Below are positions 23,101 through 35,100 of a stretch of DNA of 64,000 nt, in pieces; position 1 is the first letter of the stretch; every line of letters starts with the position of its first letter. The DNA comes from Lineus longissimus (lineage: Eukaryota > Nemertea > Pilidiophora > Heteronemertea > Lineidae): positions 14,464,437 through 14,528,436 of the forward strand of contig NC_088313.1 of assembly GCF_910592395.1 (NCBI RefSeq), in the 5' to 3' direction. Position numbers and translations under genes: made by a program. Below the pieces are notes generated by a model that worked only from the letters and a program-made list of their open reading frames with translations, was not told the DNA's origin and ran no database searches.

Positions 23101-26100
23101 GAGACAGACTGTGGAACCTTCTTTAGTTAACACCTCGTTAAGCAGAACAGCTTCTCTATCAACGACGCTGATTTTGGTCCATGCGCAGAGACACCACTAC
23201 TCACCGGTGCAGCAGAGAGGCTTGTAGGTTTTCAAGGCCTATGCGAAGATCATAATGTAAACTCCAACTCCTAAAAATGGCGTAACGATGTCTTCATTGG
23301 ACATGCTATAAACTGAGCCAGCTTACAGTACCAACAAATGATGTAACAATCATGCATTGGATCTTGTGAGATATCATTCGTTTTGTTGTGGTTGTAACAC
23401 CTCATATGTTTGGTTTTTTTTATTTAAAAACTCACATCATCATGAACTCTTAAAAGGTACACGGGTGACTGTGCCCCGCAAAAGATTTGTTCTGTCACAA
23501 GTATCTGGAAAGTGTGGTCAAAGTCCTTACCTGGTAGTAATCGTAATCCAAAATATCGCTGAGATGGAGAAGTAATGGATGATGATTCCGATGATCTGAC
23601 ACGCAAGGAGATGGTCGGTGCGTAGCACGCCCATCGTGAACACCATGATAAGGATGAGGATACTAAGGCAGATGTTCACCACGGAGTGTTTCAGCTTCTT
23701 TGTGACGATAATATTTCTGAAAACGGGTGGAAAAATACTTGTAGCATACAGTAGAACCTCTCTATTGAGGCAGTAGAAGCTCTCTATTGAGGCAGTAGAA
23801 GCTCTCTATTGAGGCAGTAGAACCTCTCTATTGAGGCAGAAGAACCTCTCTATTTAAAGACACTTTCGGTACTGACAAGTACTGTACCTGATAGTGAGGT
23901 GTTCTGATTAGCGAGGGCAAATCCAAATTGGGACCGAATCTAGTGTCCTTACTAGAGATTTATCGGCTGATCGAGAATTCAAACTCACCTATGACACATG
24001 CAGTATGACGCAATGGTTGTCATCATACAAAGGACACACACCAGGCTACCGGCGTACACGACTGGTTCCATGATGAAAAGCTCCAGCGGGATTGGACCGC
24101 GAACCTGCATCACGCCGAAGTTGGTCAGATGTGAACAGCGCATCTCTGTCTGATTGCCCTCCTGGCGGATGATCTTACAGCCGTTTGTTATCCAACCGCC
24201 GATGCCATCTGCAGGAAGAAAGCGGAATCAGTGAAACATTCAAGGCAAAGAAATTATTTTCTAAGGGGAGGAAGAAGCTGGTAAGTCTCTTTATGGATTA
24301 AACTGACATGGGCTTGACATGGAAAGGAAATCTATTGTGTATTGGACCGCTAACAACTGCTGCCTAACTTGAAGAGGTGCATATACCAGGTTCATGTGTG
24401 CACCCCTTCTTGGACAGGAAATCTATTGTGTATTGGACCACTAACAACTGCTGCCTAACTTGAAGAGGTGCATATACCAGGTTCATGTGTGCACCCCTTC
24501 TTGGACAGGAAATCTATTGTGTATTGGACCACTAACAACTGCTGCCTAACTTGAAGAGGTGCATATACCAGGTTCATGTGTGCACCCCTTCTTTTCAAGC
24601 CTAAGAGAGACAAGACTCTGCATGAAATGATGCATTTTCAGTGGACCTCCGACATATTTGTGAGGCATGTTTGTGTCAAACAGGTTTTGTGAACTGTGAC
24701 CTTAGATACTGTACATTACAATTAGAGAAGAAGGTGAATTTGCATTTCTGAAAAGGCTCATTCTTGGGCTATCCAAGACCACGTGAACAAACTTACTGTT
24801 GGCGTTAAAGTCCCAATAGACAGGCCAGAATTTGGACGATGATTGAGCTGACTGAAGTCTGATGATGATAGGTGTGGTCAGATTCTCAACGGGTGCTTCA
24901 GCTGAAAATATCAATGATAAACAATTACAGGACAACAAGATTTGTCAAAGCCCCATTCAGAGGAGCGTTGAGAGAATCAATTAAAGGTTCTAAAAGAGAA
25001 CTTTTTAACTGCAGGGTCGGCCTCAAGATCAAGAGGTCGTGGGTTCTACTCTTGGCCGATTCACTGCTTGGTTCCCCTACTGGTCGAGTTCAAGTGAGTG
25101 CCTTCTGGTTGCTCCTTGAAATCCCTGATTGATTTCTGTGGAGACCGGGGTCATAATATGGTACCACAAAACTGCTTTAAACAGGGTAATATGGAAAAGC
25201 GCTACAAAAGAACTCAATATTGTCACTTATCATAAGGTAAACATGGCCATCACTTACAAATCTTGCTAGAAATGATATTTGTCATGACGGCCAATCGTGC
25301 TTCGTACTCCGATCCGACACTAGAGGACACAATCGGAAACAGCTTGGCATTCTTGTAGACGACAAACTGGACTTTAAAACTCGGTCCGGTTATGCCATAG
25401 AGTCCACGCATGTTCTTCAGTAACGGACTGGGAAGAGTTATAGACGCTCGCGGATTCTGTAAAACAACAACAGTTGATAAGAGTTTTGGTTTGTCAATTC
25501 AATCATACTAATTTGGATGATCGAAGTTATTAAAAATTTAAGAGAGATAACAGGGCTATTTAATCGACTGAGTTTAGTCAACAGTCCTACAAGGAGTGGG
25601 CCATTTTTCAGAACTTTTACATGTGCTGACAGATGATCAGGCAAGCCCCATAATTTAAAATAAACCAAACTATTGATAGCTGAGGTTATAATCCAATCTT
25701 CAAGTCCTGAAAAAGTTTCATGCCCCCCTCCCAAAAAATCGCCAAAATACCTTTTCATCAAAAATAGCTTTATCATCGAGATCATGGCATCGAAAGTTGC
25801 TCTCGTTCAGTTTCTTGGGTGGATTTGATTGGACGGAGCACGTCATGCCGCTAAAACTCTCAGGCCGGATCTTGAATGCCTCGAATGCCACGCCCTTGGA
25901 ATAGTGGCTCGAGTACTTCTTGCTGTCCAGTAAGATGTTGGGGATGTGTTCGATCACTTGGATCATTCTGAAACGGGGAGAGGAAGAATTGTTCAAAATA
26001 CTGTGGAACCTCCCTTTGCGGAAACCTCTCTATTCAGAACACCCTCTCTTAGATAGAGACACCCTTTCTATCAAAAACACCTTGTCTAATAAGGACAACG

Positions 26101-29100
26101 CATCTAGTCCCAATTGGCTATTTCCATGGAAAGTGACTTCTGTAAAAAGGACTTCTCTCAATCAAGGACTTCAAGATATTCAAGATATTCCAGATATTTA
26201 CGCAATTAGAAGTTTTCAAATTCAATTACAAATTTCAAAATTTTTAACAAGGCGTAGGCTTTCAAGACCACGACATACCTGGAGCAAGCCTGGTGTGTTT
26301 TCTGCGCGTCCATCAGCAGACTATCGGGCAGCTCCATCACAACACTGATCACGTCCAACATCACATCGACGAGCTAAAAGAAATGAAGAAGAGTTTATTA
26401 ATCCTTGAAACACAATAAGGAAGCAGACCTCTTGTAAATTCTGCCAGTCTTGTACAAAAACAACAACAGCAACTGCCCTATCAAAAGCAACCTCGATACC
26501 ATATCATAAATAATAAAGACAGGCTCCACACCAACATACCAAAATCATGGCACAACAAACTGTTAATCTTGCTTCAGTGTTTCAGCTGGTGCTAACAGTA
26601 ATAACACTGCCACACGCACTGAGGCCTATTCATTTCAATAAAAATTCTAACAATTTTTATTTTCAATCACTGGACAGCATCATAAATGCTGCATAAGAGA
26701 CAAGTCAACTGTACAAACATACTTTCATTTATTCCAAAGTAAATTACTTTCAGATAAACATCTACAAATTCTACCCAAGTTTGCCTCATCATCAGTTGTC
26801 AAAACCACAACTTGACGCCGACGGGATTTTCACGCCATCTCATTGATCAGTTATAAATTCTTAACTCGAGCGAATTTTCATTTCACAAAACACCCGAGGC
26901 GTAAATTCTGAGGCTGTGAAATGACGTCCAGACTGTGAAAATGTCAACATCACGCTGGAATGTTCCCACGGGGCATGGCGAGTGCTAAGATGCAAATACC
27001 GAATTATTTCGTCCAGATTGACTATTTATTGTCGGCATTGTTAGGTTGTATGTAGTTACTTGAAATTCTGATTCTCAGTCTTCTATGCTTGCTCTTAAGC
27101 ACCTTTCAAACAAGCAAAATTAGCCCCTGTCACCTCTGATATCCTCCAGTGTAGCCCTAGAGTCACCGCGCCACACACGGTCAGATCAGGATCCTCGACA
27201 CTCACGCAGACCACGACATCAACAACTTACCAAACAGACCTTATTTTGAAGCCTCAGCTGACATCAGAGCATGTGCTCCGGAACTGCCCTCTCTGGGACA
27301 GGCTAGCCACAGGGCCATATGGTGCATCATTGGAGACCAAGCTCTGGGGATCAAGGGACGAACAAGAGACGACAGGTTTATAAGAGACGTAGGCCTGGTT
27401 TTGTAGTATTGCCATAAAAAAAGAAAATTGAATGCTAAGAGGAAGAAGAAGGAGAAGAAGAAGCCTTACCTCCTGATTTGTCGAGACGAATACACTCAGC
27501 TTGCCAATGATATCCGAAATATATACGACATCGAGCTTGTCCTGGAGGCTGTAACCATTCCCGATATACTGCCGCAGACCAACTGCCTTCCCATACACGT
27601 TGGAATGGTTCAGTTGAAGCTGGAAATATCATATGAGGAGTTAGAACCATTAAAGGTTCACCATGAAAATCTGAACCTTTCAACTTTTAGCAACATTGTC
27701 TTATTCTGAAAAGGAGATGGACGTATCATGCTGTACTGCTCGAAGACCCACGTCAAAGGAGTCAGACATACCGTGCTATACTGCTCCAAGTCCCACATCA
27801 GAGGAGTCCGACTTACCATGCTATACTGCTCCAAGACCCGTGTCATTTCCATCATGTACTGACACTGCATCGTGTCCAGGTTCTCCCACTTCCCGGCCGC
27901 GCTACACGTATAGTACGCCTTGGGCACCGCCTTTCCGTGATAACTCGCCGACCTGCCAGTTTCGCACACATGTTCGATGGACACGCCCGAGACGGTCTTA
28001 GGCCACTTGAACCAACCCCGATTTGTCTGGACCTCCGTCCGCGGACAATGCAAAGTGTTGTCGGAAATCACAACAATGTTGACGGTTTTCGACGCGTTCC
28101 CTTGCGGCGTTTGAACTTGGCACATCCATATCCCGGAGTTCTTGACCTCCAAGTTCCGCAGCGTCAAACGATTCATGATGACCTTGTTGTTATCCGACGG
28201 TCTCGTCGACACCATGATGCCAGCAGACTGGTTCGTCTCGACCTTCTTTCCCTCGCGGAACCAGACGACGTCTGTTTTGGCATTAATGGCAGACGCCCGA
28301 CATTCAAACGGGAGTTCGTCCCCTTGGAACACGACCTGACTCTTGGAGGGGTTGATGACAAACAGGGGAAGCTCAATAGGCCAGTCTGAAAAACATAAAT
28401 AAGGGCGACATGAATATAAGATACACAATCCAGGACCTTTTTATTTGAATGAAATGGCCAGGGCCATTCTGCTCACTGACCTCACAGACAGGTTGTTTTT
28501 CGGTGTTAGCCACCTAGTGGCCAAACCAGAAATTAAACCAGGAGATCTGAAGCTGAATTTGCACTCTTGAGTTTTATTTCTATCCATTCCTCATGACTGC
28601 ATCTGAAACCTTTAAAACAGCAATATCAAAAATGAATTAAAGAATTTTTCTGCAAAGAAGGTGGTATAAACGTTTGGTGTTAATTTATACTTTTCATGTG
28701 CCTTAACTGGCGTGGAAGGTAGAATCTGTTTCGTAGTTTAATGGATGAACACATCTCTTAGCCCCAGCACCCGGCAGTCAGCATGAAAATTGGCAAGAAT
28801 CTACAGAATGAAAAGCATCCATTTTGAGACCCTACCCCTCTAGCTATGGACCTGACAATATGAAGCAAATCTTGAATATCGCACTTGAAAACAAATGCAT
28901 TTTCACCAAAGTGAGAAAATCCTTTTCTTTTCCCACCCAACTATAGTAAAATTAGCAACATCCTTTTTATGAGGCGGCCGTAATTACTACTATCCTTTCA
29001 CACCTCTAGACTGATTACGCCAAAGACGTGATTATCATCGGAGAAGAACACCACATGTTACGAGCCACCCCTAACCCGAGATACGCCAATTAACTAATCC

Positions 29101-32100
29101 CTAATCGATAGAATTACCGCATTTGCGATGCATTATCAGATGTATTATCACGCAGGGTGCAACTTTCATCAATAGGAGGACCAAATTTGATGGCCACAGA
29201 CCCAATTGTAGAGAGTGAATCATCGTGTCATAATTTTCACGCCTTTTGTGTCATTTTTTACCAAATGCATTAAGATTCGATTGGGACACAAAAGACCAAT
29301 TATGACATTGGGCGCTTTTTTGTGCGAAGCTGTTTTATTGGGCGTTCCATAAAATGTCCAGGTAATAACGAATGGTATTCATCAATTTTGATTGTGCAAA
29401 CTTGTCATGCAAATAATCCATAAGAGACTATTTTTGTTGGCTGTGAAAATTATCACCCAACTTCTTGTTCAATAAATGAACGACATACCAGTATTGGAAA
29501 CGGCTAAATTTTCCTGGTTGCTTTGTTTTCACGCATTTTGCAAATAACCGTGATTCTCGAAAATAAAATCACAATAAAATATTCTGTTGCAATCTTTTAA
29601 TGACTCAGCAAACGAATCAGGGTTTACCAACAACTATAAGCAGATTGTTGGGGCGACGTGCTGAACCAGGGGCACCAGAAAACTGACAGGCTGCCGACTG
29701 TTGCTGGGGGTTTTTGACTCCCAATCACATTCTAACCAACAAACACATGGCAAATACGCATAATCAAGTCTATTTCAGCCTCAAATTCTTTCTTATCAGG
29801 GCTAAATAATGCATACAATCAATCCCAAAAAGTGAGTTCAGGGTCGTTTGTACGTTTTTTGCGGCATTATCTCTTCATCAGGGACCTTCAGCGCCAACCC
29901 GCTCTGAGGAGTAGTAGTTGGAAAGCCCTGCGAATCATACCTCGCTCTAATGCAGTTAATCCATCTTCTTTATATTCCTTGAAGAAGCTCTGACCCATTA
30001 CTCGTATTGGGAAAGACTCAAATGACATTTTGAATCATTACGCTGGTGCAGGTATTCAATCGTAGTGTAACTTGATGATTTTTCAACTCTACCTGACCTT
30101 CATCTCGACCATTATCTCCACAATATGAAGACACAAACCCAAGACTATTTACTATTAAGAAATGCTAATTGAAAATTGTAATTTTACACCATTTGGATAT
30201 CTGGCTTTGAAAGCTTTGGTTGAACAGGGAGGCCTAATTAAAATTGTCACGGACACGATGGATTTTTGTATGAAGTTTCATTTTCATTGTCGACTAGAAT
30301 GTCTCGAGGAATGATTTGTAAACGTATTTGGAAAAGGATGAGTTCGTCTTAATTAGTTTTGATGATTAAGTTTTTAAGATGTACTACAGATTTGCTACAG
30401 CTCCATAACCACTTCTTTCATGTAGATCACTCAAGACGATAGGGAAGATTCCTAGGAGAGATTTAGGAAGAGTGCCTATTAGATTGGGCCATACTGCCAA
30501 GATGATGATGATGATGATGATGTGATCCAGACTTTCCGGATTTGGGCGCAATTTTGACAAATTTCCGGTCTAGATACACGGAAAATACAAACGGAAGGGC
30601 AGTACTGCAAAGGTCAACAGAACCACTCTGCCCAAAAGTACGAATGGGACCAGTCCTCCAATAAAACATACCAGAAGATATATTCGTTGCGTACACCTGC
30701 CTATCGGAAAGTGTGGGTTCAAAACGTTTTAATAGAAACCAGGGAAATTAGTTGGGATTTAAGTAGATTCCAAGATCTTCTGCACAGTGAACATGCCATG
30801 CACTTACAAAATTTACAAGAGACGTCCTTTATTCAGAGCTGCCCCACGATAGCTCAGGTGAAATAGAACTTCTCGATAGAGAGGGCGGTAATGGACATGT
30901 GCACGTGAAGAGTCGAAAAAGAGACCAGTGCCGCAGAAAATGATTACAAATCCTCTGATCCCCCCTCTATAATGTTGAAGTTTCTATCATTGTTGAGTGA
31001 CCTATACTCCCACAATTCCAGTGTACGACTCGTGCCTTCACTACAATCATCAGTACATGTCTCTACACAGAGGAAGACTTTTCAAAATCCTCCCATCCTC
31101 CCTTAATCATGTTTAAGGTTCCACCATTGTGCGCCCTCACTCCACAATTCCAGTATGACTCGTGCATGGACTGCAATCCTCCTTACAAGTCCCTGCAACG
31201 TTGGATAATCTGTCAGAGGATGGTGCAACAATGACCATTATCCCTCCTGCAACCCTGAGGCCATCACCGAGCAAAGCTCTGTTTATTGCCCGGTGATTAG
31301 TTTATTGCTGCTGTAGCCCCGAACGCTCATGTCGGGCGTGTGCCGGTAATCCGGTAGAGTACTGTTGGTCATTGTTCCCTCAGCTTTGCGCAAATCTTGG
31401 TAATTCAAAACTCGCATGGCACCAAGACAGATTTTGTGTTCACAAAGATGGCTAATGCGCATGGTTTAACTGCTAGTGATATCTTCGTTAAAGAGTCACT
31501 ACAAATTCAGCCAGGAAGATGCCTTGGTTGCAGAGCCTCATAGCCTAGTGGTTAACATTGCTGGCTACTACGCAATAGGGCCCAGGTTCGATCCTCGGGA
31601 GAAGCCGGGATTGTATTTCTGGACAAAAAGGCATGGCTCTCAAGAAAAGAAAGTTCCTGACAATTCAAAACAAGTTTGATACCCAATATTAGGAGAGGAG
31701 CCTGCTAGCCTAGTGTCGATCCTGGGAGAACACAGAATTGTATTTCTGGATGAACTGACTTGGGTTTTAAGGAAAATTCCTGGCTCTTCACAACAAGTTT
31801 GAGGCTCATCATGAGAAGAACATATGAGGGTCTGTCGTATGAGACTTGGCATGAAAGCCTGGTATGAAAACCTGGTGTTCATTTATTTTTGACAAAGGGT
31901 GTACAATGAAGAGTTGTCCACTAATGCCACAAGGTTCCTTGTGAAGTGGACATCTGCCCTTCATCACCAACTGCCATAATTAGGCCAATAATCATTTTTT
32001 ATACTGCCTTCAGTAGAACCCTTTCCAAGTCTTTGATTTGCAGGATGAGTCATTCTTTGTTCTGGACCGAAACTGGTAGTGGAGAAGTTTATTTTTGATC

Positions 32101-35100
32101 GTGTTGGGTGCCTTTCAAGTGTTCTTGACGAAACTGATGATGTGGACAAGTGCTTTCTGAGCAAGCATTCGGATGACCTCCCTGCAAGGAGTGCAGTGGC
32201 TTAGTGGTTACAGTGCCAGACTCTGCTGCAGGGTCTTGAGTTCTCATTCCATCTGAGGCACTTTTTTCTTTCCTGCAGGGATGCCAGAAGGCATGGCCAT
32301 GCTTTGAGGTTCCCACCCCAAACGATCTGCCAACATGTGATGCCAGTACGGGCTATCCCTTCAAGGTGTCAGCAGCCTTGTTCCATACTTTTTAAAAATT
32401 GATGCCACATATTCCTCTATGATTTTATTTCAAATCGGCCAATTTGCACAACCTCTCAATGCCAAGGGTGACTCTCCATCATGGACACTTGAATATTATG
32501 TCTGCTTTGGAGAATGCACCAGGGACCCCTCCAGGCAACTCTGGGCACCTACAGGCAACTCCTTCAAGCATTACTCTCATCGCCCGACCTGTTGTCCACG
32601 ACTTCGTCTTCGGCACCTGCTGTGTCTATCGAATCCAGACCACCTGAGACATCGTGAGACTGCCTGCGGGCAGATATGGGCACGCCTAGGGCTACGCTTT
32701 GCGTGCTCGAGGCAGTGTCCCTAAAAAGAGCCCACAGGCATCATAACCGTCTTGAAAGAACATAACATGGGCAATAAGGTTTATGACGACTTTATTTCAA
32801 TGGCGAGACACCTTTTTTGATTGCGTGCAGTAAATTCGTATTTACCTCGGGGGGCCCAGCGCTCGAAATAGCCCACAGGCAGCAGGACATTGAAAGGACA
32901 TTACACAGGCAATAAGATTTATCATGACTTCATTCTAGAGGCCACTTTTGAGGTGGGACACCTTTATTTATGTTCCAGAGAAGGACACCAGCTCTATTTG
33001 ACATCCTTTTGACATGCTAGTCTCTGGAGGCTGGAAATAGCAAGTGCACCAGTATAGGAGATATTGTATGATGTAGATGTTGATATTTGCACTTTTCCAT
33101 TTCGTAATTTCAGCACCAAATAAAAAGAAAATCACTGCGAAGTGTCATCGTATGTACATGTCTGAATGGTGCGAGACTAAGCCCTGCCGAAGAGTTCTGG
33201 AGAGCCATAAGTGGAATCTTCAGAGAACTCATTCATTCAAAACCATTCCAGTGATGACAACCAATTTTTCTGTTTTAGATGAAGCAACGTTAGGCAAGTC
33301 TTACAAGATTTTTGACAATTGCCAAAGGCTTTCACACGAGAAGTCAATACGAGGTGGTAATAACGCATCGGGAACATGAAAATAATGCGGGTGTGGAATA
33401 TTTATGCTTCGAATAGGTTATAACAACCACCAGATTTGTCAAAATCTCAAGTTTTTTCCACAGCTTATAATTTGAAAAGTCACGATGTCCATGCTGGCGT
33501 CATTAGGACAACATTTTACCGGACCCGAGGCATTATCAGATGGTGAACTGTTATGTTTTGACCAGCAAACAACGTGGCGTTTGTTAGCGTGTTTCCTAAC
33601 GAGAATTGTCATCATAATGACAGTCTGCCTGTGGGGGAGATAGGGGAGACCCCAGGGGGACATGGAACATGGGTGCACTGGTTCATCTGGGTCAGAGAGA
33701 AATGATTCAAACTTGGGATGCGGAATTGGCCAAGGTCACTGATTGATGATATTGCCAGTGAAATCAGACAACGGAGACTCAGATGGCTCGGGTGTGTCTT
33801 TCGAATGGAGCGAGACAGATTCCCCAGGACTGCCCTGAAGCAGTGTTCTCCACAAGGCGATTTGTGAAGGTGGCCCACCCTACCTTGGCAGCTTACCACC
33901 CTACTTTGGAAGAGCCACCCTACCTTGCTCTAGAACTTTGTAGAGGGTACCTGTAGGGCCACCCTACCTTGTGTTGCACACTGGTAAAACGTCATGAAAA
34001 TCAAAGGTATCACCCTACCTTGAGAAAACCCTGTGGAGAACACTGCTGAAGTGGACACCACCGGAGAAGAAACTGTGGCAGTGGCCAAGTATGTGATGTA
34101 TAATGTACAGTGACTTTGCAACATGGATTCTTATACCAGCAGAGAGAATATGCTTGATTACTATGTCCGCTTGGAGAATGGAACGACCATAGAATTTTTA
34201 AGCCAATAGAACTCTTTCAAAATGAAGCGAATGCCAATTTCAAAGATTGGAGTCAGTTCTTTGTTTACCAGAGAGTTTGGATTGCCGCCTATGGTCAAAC
34301 TTAAGCCACCCAGATACATGTAATTACACACGTGTTCATTGCAATCAAATTGAAATATTCATCATTACATTATAACCCAAATGAAATGCTCACACTACAG
34401 TAACCTGTCACACACGTAATGATCCAAAAAATGTAACAATCCATAAAATTTATGACCAAGTTACCGAATCTTCATTAAAAAGTTCATAATTTGTATGGTT
34501 GCTTGTGCATGACCATGCAATAACCCGAGCATATTGGTGCTAATTGCGAACATAGCCTCGGGTCATTTTGGCTTGCTTGAGCTCAGCCCAACCCCCAGGC
34601 ACTATCAACATGATCAGTACGGATTTATTAAAAATCGAATCATCTGAATGCAGCGCTAACTTTATTAGTGTTATAGCTATTTTAGTTTTGACGATATTAC
34701 TTCAGTCTGATCATCTCCTGTGAAAGGGGCGAGTTGAAGGAAGAAAATCGTGTGGGGTCGACGTTAGAATTAACCCATTGAGACCATCCTGAGGAAATCA
34801 GGTGTTGATGTACGCTTCTACGCCCCTGCACACAACTCCCGAGACATTCGCCCTCATTCAGTGAAGTGCCAGCGCAAAAGGAAGTACGCTCAATCAGAGC
34901 ATCAACCCCCCTGATTTCCTCAGGATGCTTTAGACTAGAACCAATTGTTCTCAAAAACTATATTGTGTGAAATCAACCATGATAAAATTGGCACCAAGAG
35001 AGAGAGCAGATTGAGAGCTTTCAAGAGAATTGTCATGTCCGTAGGTTTGCGTGATTTCTCCTGCAATATTCTAATACTAACGGGTCAACAGAAATATTTG

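Noticed and set aside
27711-27727. Third donor copy as an AT-AC (U12) splice site
   Set aside because: ATACGTCC does not match the ATATCC consensus of U12 introns.
27937-28389. 150-codon plus-strand frame
   Set aside because: Antisense shadow of the Ig/HormR exon.
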